Shown here: piece after piece, positions 48,501 through 60,119 of the stretch | How positions within the stretch are numbered: the first letter of the stretch is position 1 | Layout of the letters: every line of letters starts with the position of its first letter | Assembly: GCA_963693285.1 (NCBI GenBank) | Contig: OY848928.1 | Coordinates: 1,426,501 to 1,490,500 of the forward strand | DNA from: Xestospongia muta | Taxonomy: Eukaryota; Porifera; Demospongiae; Haplosclerida; Petrosiidae | Direction: 5' to 3' | DNA length: 64,000 bases | The notes under the pieces: model-generated | Seen by the model: only the letters and a program-made list of their open reading frames with translations | What the model was told of the DNA's origin: nothing | The model's database searches: none | Program-made: the position numbers and the translations under genes

Positions 48501-51500
48501 ATGTTTCGTAGCTCATTACCATATTATTACATGTACTACTCAGTACCATTACTACTATTGGTTAATGTCTTTTCATTAAAGGCACTCAATCTATTTGACA
48601 AAGAGTCTCATTTTCCAGGAGATACGTTTCCAACATGCATTGACATTATTGACATTGAACCACCTCCTTTTTCATATCTTCCTAACGAAGGTGATGGGAA
48701 TATGACATTTATTGTAACTTTCTCAAGAGCTGTAACACAAACACATCCATACAAATGGAGCAAAGGAGATTGGAAGAAAGTGCCAGAAGCCTTTCTCACA
48801 CCTAGTATCGCAGAGTTTCAGGAAATACTTCCTCAATCTGCAGGTTTTGTGGGGTCGTCAAGGAGCAAGAGATATTACATGTTCAACATCACATCTGATG
48901 AGAGAAGAATTTACAAGCGAGTCCAACTTTTATATGTTAAGTATTTAATGCATCTCTCCCAATAGAAAATTATATCTTGTAATTGATGGAGAACAGTATT
49001 ATACAACAGACTCTGCGTTTGGTGGCGCCTGGATTCCTTATGTCCCAGCATCCATATTTGGAGAGTACTATGTCCATTCTATTGCTGTGAGAAAAAGGCA
49101 GCCATTGTCTATTATCAATTCTCCATATTGCAACGTCAGACTAAAAAGACCACTTCCTGAGCCATTTTATGATAATCCAGTTAAAGCTAAGTTTAGCCTT
49201 GAGATTGTAGATGAAGGCCATATATTAGTGGAAAAGACAAAAAAAAATTATGAGGTGTGCATAACAAAGATGACTTCATGTTATAGTGCCATCTATGATC
49301 CATTCGTTTATCAAGTATCCATCTATCCATCCATCCATCTTAGACCATTTATGCATCCATCATCTATCCATCTATCCATCCATTCATCCTCCATTTATGC
49401 CTCCATTCATCTACCCATCCATCCATTTATCCATTCAACCATCCATTCATCTATCCATCCATCTATTCATTCTTGTTTAGCTTAGAGTCTCAGTATTAAT
49501 ATCTGGTGTTGGTAGTGGTTCTATACAATTACCACCAACATTAAAGGCACGTTTTCAAGGTATCAATGTCACAGTGGCTGTACCAGTTGGAATGACACTC
49601 AAATTTCAGAGATCTGGTATGTAAAATTTGAATATCAATAAGTTAATACATACTGTTTAGATTTATGGTATCAAATTCCAGTCGAGACACAAATTATTCA
49701 TGAGATTGTTGAGAGAATTTATCACACAAGAGCTGCAAAACCAATGATAAGACCTGGTGGAAGGTTGCTTCAACCAGGTCTTGGACCACCTGATCTTATA
49801 AGAGGCAGAATTGCCGATAGAGGAACTATACAATTAACTGCCCATGACACTCTTGGTTTCGTTTATTCCAGCTTTCCTTTTGGAGGGAGTTCCAATACAT
49901 ATGGTTATTTCAGTATGGAGGGAGGACTTAAAGCTCCGGTTGATCCTCAATTTGTCTTCGGCAAATCTTATCGATATCACTCTAATCATGTACCAAGATA
50001 TATCTACTCACATCGCTGTGATCCCGATTCTAATCGAACTCGTGAGTCTGGTCGACGAGGACCTATTAATCACATCGTTCAGTTAGGACCATTTTATCGA
50101 CTACTTGTACCTAATGTAAAAATGGTGAAGGATTGGGTAATAAAAAGCAAGACAAAAGTCATAGTACAATTTAATGGTATGGAATTATAAGTACATGATA
50201 TATATTATAGTATATTGTAAGGTTATTTATGGCAAACTAAGGTGTACAAGTTGGTATAGTATACAGTGATAGTTAATACCATGTCTGTGTGGGGGAAGAT
50301 GTTGATACATACATACCAGTTCAATATTAGGATATTCATTTCCTTGTTATAGATGTCACTAGAAAGGTTTCATTTGGCGGGCCTAACTCCAACAAGAGGT
50401 ATTAAATGACATAGCTATACAACCAATAATATAAATTTGTTGACTTGTTTGGACATATATGTAGGTCAAGGTAATAACAGAATACATAGAGGCTTCATTC
50501 TGTGACATGTAATATCATATTACTCAGTTATTTTCAACTCACACTAATACACTAACAGACATCAATAGTAATCAACTGCATATAAAAAATGTATACTAAA
50601 CAAAACCAGAACTGAGAATTGCTGAAAGTTAATGATAGAACTCAAATTAGAAAAAAGAATTATACTTTTCATGACATAAGTTATATCATAGATATTAGAG
50701 TACTCTAATATCTATGGTTATATATATCAAATTTGACAGAGTTTTATCGTGCTAACAAATTTCAAACAAACAGTTATTATAATAGTTCATAATTTGTGGA
50801 TATTTTTGTGTTATTTAATTGATTTTAGTTGCCATTCATATTCGTACAGGATCCCAAAGTTCTTGTATGATGCTGTCAGTAAGTATGTCATCTTGGTACG
50901 ACCAGTCAGTGAGGTTGAACATAAAGAGGTTATTATCGCACTAGATGAAGGTATATTTGTACCAAGAGATAATCTCCATAATAAATGTAATGGAATATTA
51001 CAATATAAAAACATTGTCTATAAAAGAGACCACGACTTCTGCAACAAAAAATTTGGTAGCTATAAGTATTTGAGTTGCAAATGATCATCTGGTTTATATA
51101 GGTGACTGTATTGGATTGCCATTTACTTCAACACTAAGGTTCCCAGTTGTCTCTCCATTTGGTGTATCAGAATTTGCTGGTTGGACTCATGATAAAACTA
51201 AAATGCCTTCTTCATTAATTGGCAAAGCTAGTCACCCCATGAGTCAACATTTCTCCAATCAAGTGACTGTCCCTCGAGCATTGTATCATGCCCAGGGCCA
51301 TAAGAGATTTATCTATCTCTCAGCTCCTGATGGCTCCACAGATCATATCTCTGATATACCTATAATCAAAGCCAAGTTACTAGTAAGATAAAGGATTATA
51401 AGTTGTCTCATGTAGCCAGACTTTTCTGGAAGGTCTGGCTACGTGAGACTGGATTACATGTATCCATACATTTTAAATTATCTCTGATGTAGAAACCAGA

Positions 51501-53729
51501 TTTTGAACTAACAGCTCCTTCTGTATGTGACAAGATCTGGAAATTAGAAGAGACATTTGAGAGAGAAGCAACTCTTTCAGTTCAACTACACAACAATGGA
51601 CAAGTCAGCAAATCCTAGTTTGTTAAAGTAGTAGTATTTTTGATATGTAGGGTGGAGCTGATGTTACTCTATCTGTTAAATGTACAATATATCTTGTACT
51701 GCTTCATCCCTCAAATGGTCAAACAACAGTCTGGATAGGACCAGTTAAGTTAAATACTTCAATACTTTCATTAGTTCTATATACCACAGAAAACTGAAAG
51801 CTTAGTACAATTTAAACTTGATGCCTTAAGGGCGATTTCTGAAAAATCTATGCCTCACAAATGTCAACTCAACGTCACAGTTCATGTTCCTGTGGGTCAC
51901 CCCTCTCAAAGTCTTCAATGTTCAAAGATCATTAGTACTTATGCTGGTTTGTTTCATGATCCCTGTCAAGTAGAAGGTGAGTGCTTTGAAGAACCACAAC
52001 CAACATCAACATTATATATGCCAATATTATACTAAGATATTTGTGTGTGCAATATTATCATTACTTTATGTACATGTGTTCTCTTTTTATTAGCCTCAGC
52101 TCTACCATTAATGGATCTAAAATATTTTCTCATACCAAGTAGTCAACGACACAAATCGTCTAGCACAGCTATCAAGACAATACTGGATGCTCCTAATGGA
52201 AAGAATCTGGTCTTCATGAGAGCTATCTCTGTTGTATTAACTATACCTTATCAACAAGAACATCTTGTGAGAGTCAATGATATTGCATGTAGTTCAATCA
52301 TTTGCACATCAGATTACCAATCTTCAAGAACTTAGAATTCAATGTCGTCATGGCGATATATACCTTATTGAAGAGGAGGAGCTCATTCATAAAGCTACCT
52401 TAATTGCATCAGGAATTCAAGACAGACAGGAATTGTCTTGGACTAACAGACCAATTAGTATTTTCTCTTCTTTACTGACAAAAAGACGTATATATTATTT
52501 TGCTAAGAGGTTAGTATTAGACTGATATAAAAGCTAGTCATAAAGTATATTTGTTATTTCTCTAGAAACTGGGTCAACCTTCACTCCTCTGATACACCTA
52601 CTAAAAAAACTGATTCATTCTCTGATTGTACAATAGAAATATGGGCTAATAGACCTCATAAAATGTGCGATAATCCTACAAAATTAAAAACACTCTTTGT
52701 TCCTTTAGTTGAAGCAGACATACCAGGTAAAGAAACGTTAAGTTTATCACAAGTTACTCAGTGACTCTCTTTTAGCAATAGAGTTGGAGGAGAGAAGCCA
52801 GTTTTGGTATTTAGAGGCAATTTATGGCAATCAAAGTGATAATATCATATTAACGCTTATTAGTTGTGTGGGTGTTACTGTTTTATGTTTCTTAATAACT
52901 GGATCAGGTCATCTCGTTTTGGTATGTAATCTTGTTTATTAATATATTATATTATTATATTAAATATTAATATTATTAATTATTATAATATCATTATATT
53001 AATGAGCTTTGTATTTTTTTTAATAGTTTACCCTCAGAAAGAAACTCCCTAATGAAAGTAAGAACAACAATTTCTTTGAATGACATTTTATATGTAGCGA
53101 AATAGAAAAACTATCGAAACTGGAGAAACAGCTAAAACAAGGTTAGATACATCGTGTGTACTATATACTAATTATATCCTCCACAAGGAAAAGCCCAGGA
53201 AAAGAAACGATGGGAGAATCCACAAATGTTCCTTCAAACTGGGAAACATGGTCCATATTATACTCTATATAACTTCAAGTGTACAGGCAAAATGGAGGAC
53301 AGTGAATTAAAGTCACTCAAAGTAGCAGGACTTCTAAAATATCAAGTGAGACTACCTTACTATATTAGCCCATACATAGCCTCACTAAAGTAGTATTGGG
53401 TACCAGTTTATTGTGCATGTACTTATCACAGGACAAAGAACTTCAAGTGATGTTTGGACATGTTAAAAAAATCTACGTAGCAAGTAAAGAGAAGTCAGGC
53501 AACATTTGGCTACAGGCATCGAGTGGAATGTAAACTAAATGTTCTAGTTCATTGTTTATCACCCTTTCTCTCAAGGTATCTCTTAGAGCCACATAATGTC
53601 CATGGAGAATATCAAGATGAGCTTAAAGCATTTTATAAGGAGCATGGAGTTAAAGTAAAGATACCACTTGATAAAACGCAGCCAGATACAGATAACAAAC
53701 AAACTGAGAAAGTTATGAATGAACAATAG
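48501..53729 (+). CDS. Unrecognised type I membrane protein
   Basis: About 20 short exons with GT-AG introns encode a protein of roughly 1000 residues. A hydrophobic leader (residues ~13-28, SVPLLLLVNVFSL) suggests a signal peptide. The long extracellular part shows N-glycosylation sites (MTFIVTF, FNITSD, INVTVAV) and beta-strand-like patterning, with few cysteines. A single transmembrane helix lies near 52860-52915 (ILTLISCVGVTVLCFLI), followed by a basic cytoplasmic segment ending at 53729. I did not recognise a family; integrin alpha was considered and rejected. Most exons join in frame (49481-49616, 49661-50176, 50353-50398, 50829-51056, 51102-51382 and on). The exon 1/2 junction near 48936 and the junction near 52290 do not join cleanly and may hide an unseen exon form or an indel. 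It is convergent with INTS14. Confidence 0.7.
49308..49478. repeat. (ATCC)n-type tetranucleotide repeat in an intron
   Basis: Degenerate CCATCCATCTATCC repeats fill nearly the whole intron before the exon at 49481. Confidence 0.93.
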
Positions 53730-53840
53730 GTTTCAGTTTCATTATGAACTTCAAAGGAAAACAGTCAATAGTTCAAAATTGTTATAATGAGTAACATTTA
53801 AGTTCTGAGTAAACATCAATATATCGTATCTTTACAACAC

Positions 53841-55601
53841 TTACTTTGAACTCATAGCAAGCAGTCTGTCTTGAGGGTTATTGTTAGTGCTTAAGAATTG
53901 AATACAGCGTTGAAGAATAGCTTTGGATTGTGGATTAGGAGCTGAGGCTTCTTCTGTTGAGAGTATGTGACAAATTGTGTCCATTAAATTTGGTAGGCTA
54001 TAAGTAAAAACAACTTGACGTAGTTTATTGAGCTCCTAAATTAAAGACAAAAGCAATATAGTACATTTGTCCATTAATATACACATACTACCATAAACGT
54101 TATTCTTTTTAAGCCATAGTGTGAACTAAAAGACCTACCTTCATTAGTGATGCCTCTTTTTCTGGTAGTTTATGACTATATCTCAAGACTTTGGTTAAGT
54201 CGTTCTGCAAACCAGCCTCTTTAGCCCAGAACAAAGTCGTTGGAGCTTGATAGCTTAACATGTGAGGCACAGAGACAGGGAAGTGATCCTTCTTACCACT
54301 CTCCAATAGACGAGGGTCGGATCCTGATGATTTAGGACCCAAATGACGTATCTGTCCCAACCAGGGTACTTCAGCATTTGGAAAGAGAACAGTCAGTATG
54401 AGATTGGATTTCTTTGATGAAGCAGCTGCTGATGACAAGAAAGCATACCAGTTGTCCCTAAAAGAGAGAGAGCCATATCACTGAGTGGTAGATACAAAGT
54501 ACGACTTGTTACAGAGGTAATGGGTGAACCAAACAATAGCACACAACTATTCCTTTATAGGAAACTTGTTATGAAATCAATAAAACATCCTTAAATGTAA
54601 GCTTGACATAATTATTAGCATTTCTGTTCTTACCCTAGCTGTATGATAGCTGCTTTGGATTCACACTTTAAACTTCCATGAAGTAAAACTCGGAATGAAG
54701 GCTTGCTTACTTCATCATTTGTCTCTTCTGGTATCTCGTTGTCCTCTAGTAAACTCTTCAATAGCTTTCCCATTTTATCTTGGGTACTTTCTGCATCAAT
54801 AAGAAAGTGTTTACTGAACACAGCAGGAGCTGATAATATATTCATATCTAGAAACCCACAAATAAGTAATTCTGTTGGAAATTCTGTGATAACGTAAGGA
54901 TTATCAAAACTATGTTGAGGATCTGTCGCTAGTTTTGAGATACTTTGAGTCATTCTTGGAGATGGTGATAGGTTGATATTTGATTGTAAATGTCCACATC
55001 TTAAAATGCCATTATAAGGATAGAAAACTGTCTTACAAAGCTCAAAGAAAGCTTCACGGACACTTTCTCTAGACAACTTGGTTCCATTTGGAACAATAAT
55101 GTCAGAAGTGGGGATGCAAAGAAGTTGACTTATTCTATCCAACTTGTTGTGATGAGGAGAGGTTAATTCATCTCTTGTAGCTATACAGACCACATTAAGT
55201 TGGCAAGGAAAAGGGAAAGAAAACGTATTAGGTGACTTACGAAGACCAAGGATACCATCAGTTACTAAAATGAGTTGAACTGGTACAAACATACCCCATT
55301 CTTTGGTAACCATTTCTATGAATGATTCCATAGCTACAGTTAGATCAGTGATATCTATGACTGAAACAGAGCTTAATGCTTCACGCAATTCTGAGTGATC
55401 TCTTGTAAAGGGTACCATCAGTTCACATGTAGACGAAAAGGCCAACAGAGCTACATACTCTAATGGGAACACTTGTTCAAAATATGTGAATAGTTTCTCC
55501 AGGCCATCTATCGCTAATTCTAGTCGTGTTTTTGAGTCCCCTGTTGTTGATAATGGTCTCTTCATAGACAGTGATTTGTCTAATAGTACTACAGTAGGCA
55601 T
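53841..55601 (-). CDS. INTS14: Integrator complex subunit 14 (VWA-domain protein)
   Basis: A component of the Integrator complex, which processes snRNA 3' ends and attenuates RNA polymerase II; nuclear. I start at MPTVVLLDKSLSM (55601), the start of animal INTS14, rather than five codons upstream. The DKSLS motif is the metal-binding DxSxS of the von Willebrand A domain (residues ~1-200). Further matches are MVPFTRDHSELREAL, ILVTDGILGLRK and LLHGSLKCESKAAIIQLG at the end of exon 1 (~54635). Exon 2 (~54139-54460) has KKSNLILTVL, VPWLGQIRHLGP and KLPEKEA. Exon 3 (53841-~54036) gives the C-terminus. Three exons, about 490 residues, near the size of the human protein. Head-to-head with ABHD17 and convergent with the membrane-protein gene (111 bases). 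Confidence 0.94.
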
Positions 55602-55735
55602 TCTGAAAAGTTCCACGAGTGCATATAGCCACGCCTTTATAAAGCCCAGATCACGTGATTATAAATGACTTAGTAACCATCGGTAACCGGTTTCATTGAC
55701 TTTCGAGTCTCTCTTTTTATCGTTTCAGTACCGAT
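55602..55735. promoter_or_regulatory. Divergent promoter INTS14 / ABHD17
   Basis: 134 bases between start codons, with CACGTG at 55652-55657 inside AGATCACGTGATTA, identical over 14 bases to the word upstream of endophilin. Confidence 0.55.
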
Positions 55736-57049
55736 ATGAATGGTCTCTCTATATCAGAACTGTGCTATCTATTCTGTTGCCCACCATGTCCCTCTCGAAT
55801 AGCTGCTAAATTAGCTTTCCTTCCTCCAGAACCGACCTATTCTTTCATTGATGATGACGAATCGGAAAACAGTTGTGCCCTACACCTTACGGAGCGATCA
55901 GAGTGGCAATACAGCCATCGAGAACTAGAAGCAATCGAAGTATTTTATACTAGAACCAGACGGGGTAACAGAATAGCCTGTATGTATGTCAAGAACACAG
56001 ATACACCTCAGTTTACTATATTATTCAGCCATGGTAATGCTGTCGATTTGGGACAAATGTCAAGTTTCTTTATCGGTCTTGGCTCAAGAATTAATTGTAA
56101 TATCTTAGCATATGACTACTCAGGTTATGGTGCCAGTTCAGGCACTGCTTCAGAAGCTAACATATACGCAGACTCTGAGGCTGCCTGGGATGCATTATCC
56201 ACTCGCTACAACTTACGACCAGATCAAATTATTATATATGGTCAGAGTATAGGAACAGCGGCAGCTGTAGACTTAGCGACGAGACATGAAGTAGCAGGTG
56301 TGATCTTACACTCGGCGCTAATGTCCGGCATGAGAGTGGCTTTCCCAGAGACAAGAAGGACTTGGTGTTTCGACCCATTTGCAAGGTATGATATATAACT
56401 ACCCTAATTTACGAGATCAATTAAATAATTACAAAACGATGTGTTAGAATAATGTAGTATTGTCAAATGTAATTTCCTGATACGTCTATAATGGCAACCT
56501 CTACTGTCACTTACTTGTAATGTAACATACTATACTATACTCACAATGTGTTATTATCAAAACAACTTGTCTTCACTAGATAATGCTAATTAAAATAGCT
56601 TAGTTTGATAGCATGAGTAATTTCATTTGTACACAGGTTATTAATGCAAGTGATAGTTGAACGATTTCTCCTAAATAAGAAAAGAAAACATAGCAGCTTT
56701 CATGATATATATATATGTCTAGATAGTCAAAGTACTAGCTTTCACTGTAATAAGCTGTTATAGAACCTGTAATATCACAATATATAATAGCTTGGCAAAG
56801 CCACTTTATTAAAGTCTCTTTATTTATAGCATTGAAAAAATCACTCGTGTGACATCACCTGTGTTAGTTATTCATGGGACAGAAGATGAGGTCATTGACT
56901 TTTCTCACGGACTAGCTATGTTTGAGAGAGCTCCGCGTACAGTGGAACCTCTATGGGTCGAAGGTGCGGGTCACAATGACGTAGAGCTGTATGGACAATA
57001 TTTGGATAGACTTAGAAGGTTTATTACAAGCGAAGTTGGCTCTTCTTGA
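55736..57049 (+). CDS. ABHD17: ABHD17-type protein depalmitoylase
   Basis: A serine hydrolase that removes palmitate from membrane proteins such as Ras and PSD-95 in vertebrates. Two exons (55736-56385 and 56830-57049) join in frame to 289 residues. The N-terminus ([20 protein letters not shown]) carries the Cys cluster that is palmitoylated to anchor the protein. Alpha/beta-hydrolase landmarks are [11 protein letters not shown] (oxyanion region), the nucleophile elbow GQSIG, the acid in [13 protein letters not shown] and the histidine in GAGHND. Length and sequence closely follow the animal family. Intron 1 is unusually long for this locus (444 bases) and AT-rich. Confidence 0.96.
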
Positions 57050-57051
57050 GC

Positions 57052-57099
<48 letters not shown>

Positions 57100-57100
57100 C
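57050..57100. repeat. (ATT)n microsatellite in the ABHD17 3' flank
   Basis: About 16 ATT units starting right after the ABHD17 stop codon. Confidence 0.96.
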
Positions 57101-57266
57101 AATTATTATGTCTGTTTTGTTGTAATTACTGTTTTCACACAATCAACATTTTCAACAAACCATCAGTTCCTTGTCTTGTAAATCAGGATACAATATTCTC
57201 AAGTTAACTTTTGAATATAAGCGCCAGGCGATTATTGCAATTAATAGGGGCGGAGTTTGTAATAGG

Positions 57267-57998
57267 ATGTCCACATGTATAAATTTTAGTCATAGAGAGT
57301 TGAAAGTGGTACCAGAGGAGATATCAAATTTTGAACAGGTAGAAATCTTGCTTCTGAACAACAACAAGATACTATTACCTCCAGAAGAAATTACAAAATT
57401 ACCTCACCTGATGCAGTTGTCCCTAGAACACAATAATTTGACAGTTCTTCCATCAAACTTTGGCACTCTAAATACTTTAACAATCTTAAATTTGAGTTAC
57501 AATCCTATTACTTGTCTCCCACAATCCTTCTCCAATTTACTGAATTTACAAGAGCTGTGGCTAGCATGCACTGGATTGACAGAGTTTCCTGCACAGATAT
57601 GTCAGCTCCACCAACTCAAAAAATTATCATTAGCTGAAAATATGCTCACTACATTACCAAACGAACTGGCAAATTTAGTATTTCTAGAGTGGTTATCATT
57701 AGCTAAGAACAAACTCCAAGACTTACCACAAAACTTGAAAAAACTGTCAAATTTGAAGATACTATATGCACAGTTTAATGTGTTACAGACATTCCCTATT
57801 GTTGTGTATTTTATTAAGTCCTTATCAGTTCTAAATCTCCGAGGTAATAGAATTAATCGGATTCTAAAGGAGAATGCATTGTGGTTAATTAGCTCAAGTG
57901 ACTTGGTAAAACTCGATCTTCGTGATAATCCTATAGAATATGACATCTTGGAAGAGGAGAAACTTCCATGGCAAGATCTAGAATATGTGCATTTCTGA
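57267..57998 (+). CDS. Leucine-rich repeat protein
   Basis: A single-exon frame of 243 residues from ATG 57267 (MSTCINFSHRELKVVPEE) to TGA at 57996-57998. It is built almost wholly of about eight leucine-rich repeats of the LxxLxLxxNxLxxLP type (VEILLLNNNKILLPPE, LMQLSLEHNNLTVLP, LTILNLSYNPITCLP, LEWLSLAKNKLQDLP). No signal peptide, membrane segment or other domain, so probably an intracellular interaction protein. The frame is open upstream for 32 codons without ATG. The size is like LRRC57-type proteins, but orthology is not clear. It lies 217 bases after ABHD17 on the same strand, with the microsatellite between. Confidence 0.85.
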   Translation: MSTCINFSHRELKVVPEEISNFEQVEILLLNNNKILLPPEEITKLPHLMQLSLEHNNLTVLPSNFGTLNTLTILNLSYNPITCLPQSFSNLLNLQELWLACTGLTEFPAQICQLHQLKKLSLAENMLTTLPNELANLVFLEWLSLAKNKLQDLPQNLKKLSNLKILYAQFNVLQTFPIVVYFIKSLSVLNLRGNRINRILKENALWLISSSDLVKLDLRDNPIEYDILEEEKLPWQDLEYVHF

Positions 57999-58488
57999 TA
58001 CTGAATAAACCCTCATTCCCATGTCTAGTAAGATCTTGGAATGAGTCTCTTATTTCCCAAATTTAGAATTGAACCCCAAAGTATATGAATATTTTTATTA
58101 TTATTAAGTTTAAAAAAATCTAATTTTCAAGGGTGCAATATTATACACATTGCAGTTGGGGACCAAAAAAAGAGAAAAAGTGAGAATACATCAAGTTACA
58201 CCCTTCTGTTCCAGACTTCAACAAGAAATTAATTTAAACATTAATATATCAATATATTAGAAGACTCTTTAGAAATGTGAACAAGATAGTTTATGTTAGT
58301 CACACAGATGTAAGTGTACATGTAGTAAAGTGCGAGATTTTTCTATTACCGATGAATAGGGTAGGCCTATCTTTTGAAGGAAAAAATTTCCTTCAGTGAA
58401 ATAATAATAATGTTTCGAGAGAAAAGGAGAAATACGACGAAACTAAATGAGAAATGTAAGTTGGTTGACATCTGTTAGATTTGTCTAT
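57999..58488. other. Convergent 3' ends, LRR gene and AF9/ENL
   Basis: AT-rich, probably both 3' untranslated regions. No other feature seen. Confidence 0.5.
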
Positions 58489-59785
58489 TCAGCTAGCACT
58501 GGTAGGATCCATGAATTTACTAAGCTTGTTAAGTGTGTGGTCATCTAACTTGCAAAGATCAAAATCAAATGTAGACTGCGTCAGATTGTACTGACCAGTC
58601 TGCTCAATAATGTTGACAATTTCCTGCAATCGTTGCGGATCTTGCAAGGAATTGAGGTGCTTGTGTAAACGCTTAAGGGCATTTGTATCCCAACTATTTG
58701 GTGAGGATTTTTTTGAACTAGACTTTGTTGTCTTTGTTGCCATTGACGATGGTTGGTCGTCACTTTCACTTTCACTGCTAGAATTGGAGCCACTTGAATC
58801 ACCTCCTTTCTTTATTTTTTTCGGGACTTTCTTTTCAGTTTCCTCTGCTGGCCTTTTGGGTTTTGGAGGAGGTAATGGTGTTGAACCTGGTGCTGCTCCC
58901 GTCAAAACACCCCCAGCTTTCAGCAGTTTTGCTTTAAATTCATCACTAGGATTCTGAAAAGTTAAGCATTCACTACGTATTTGGTTTATGGGAGGATCAT
59001 TTAAATTAGGGAGTAAAAGATCATATTCGAAACGAACTTTCTTGGGTTCATCTTTGTTACGAAAGTAGACTTCAATAGGCAAGTTAAAACTACCGTAACC
59101 TGATTCTGATACTTGATATGGTGGCTCTTTTATAACTACAGAACATAAAATGAGGTGGTCCCTATGATTTATATTAAATTAATAATAGAACAACTATTAA
59201 ATTAAAAAAGATTAAATTTAGGTGTCTAGTGGACCTTTCTATATATAAACTTTTTCAATTTGACTGTTTGGATTGGTTGTTTAGAATATGAGCTTTTTTA
59301 AAGCAAAGTAAACGTTTGTTTGGAGAAAGACTTACTGCTTAGGATTAACCCTCTTGCATAGATTGTATATAGAAGGGAACACTGTGTTAGTTTACAGTTT
59401 GGGGTGTGGCTAAACACATTGCTTAACTGACCTCAAATTTTAACCCCTTGAAAACTTTAACATTAACTTCCAAAAAACACAACTTTTTGCCAGTTTATGG
59501 TAAATTGAATATGAACTGCTCACCTCTTTTGGGTTTTGCAAAACTTTCATGAAGAAAGAATATCACCTTCTCAACAAAATGTCTGATGTCTTGACCATCT
59601 TCACCTCGAACTAGTATTGTCCAGTCATGTGTGTATCCTTCTTGTGTTGGCTTCTTTCTCCATTGAGCAGAATGACCCAATACTAACTTGATCTGAATTG
59701 CCTAAAATAGGAAAGTGAGTATCAAGTGTAAAGACCCATGACTCACACAAACAACTAAACAAATGCGGCGTCTTACCTGTGCCAT
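58489..59785 (-). CDS. MLLT3: AF9/ENL YEATS-domain protein
   Basis: A reader of acylated histone H3 lysines and a scaffold of the super elongation complex. Exon 1 is only nine bases (59777-59785), encoding MAQ, spliced by a GTAAGA donor to [19 protein letters not shown] (exon 2, ~59523-59702). The YEATS domain continues with [20 protein letters not shown] and FLHESF and, in exon 3 (58489-~59137), [13 protein letters not shown] and [20 protein letters not shown] Ser/Lys-rich linker with nuclear-localisation patches ([10 protein letters not shown]) follows, then the C-terminal AHD ([28 protein letters not shown]), which binds AF4 and DOT1L. Compact compared with the ~560-residue vertebrate proteins because the linker is short. 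It corresponds equally to MLLT1 and MLLT3, being the pre-duplication form. Confidence 0.95.
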
Positions 59786-60119
59786 ATCTTTTTAGCTTTT
59801 TAAGCTTTTAAAACACTTTTCTCTCTTTTATAGAGCAATATTTCCTTTTTTACGTCAGAAAATAGGAATATTAGGATTTTGTGGTACACCTTAGTTCGAC
59901 TTCAATAAGGCGCCATTTACAAACAGGGAAACATCGGATATCACCGTATATTAATAGTAAATTAATATTGTGGGTGTAGCTAGTTATTGTATATGGTTAA
60001 CCCACGTGTTTGTTTGTTCGCTGAAAATTCCCAAATGCTTTCACTTTCATTAGTTTGAAGGGATAACTATACCTCTAAAAGTCTCAAGATATTGCATTTT
60101 AACGGCGCAGCTGAGACCA
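59786..60119. promoter_or_regulatory. Divergent promoter region AF9/ENL / large membrane protein
   Basis: 334 bases between start codons, with CACGTG at 60003-60008 (context CCCACGTGTTTG). Confidence 0.45.

Noticed and set aside
48501..53729. Integrin alpha chain
   Set aside because: It has a long ectodomain with one membrane helix, but there are no FG-GAP repeats and no GFFKR motif after the helix.
54109..54438. Separate gene on the minus strand
   Set aside because: It is the second exon of INTS14 (matches KKSNL, PWLG and KLPEK landmarks).
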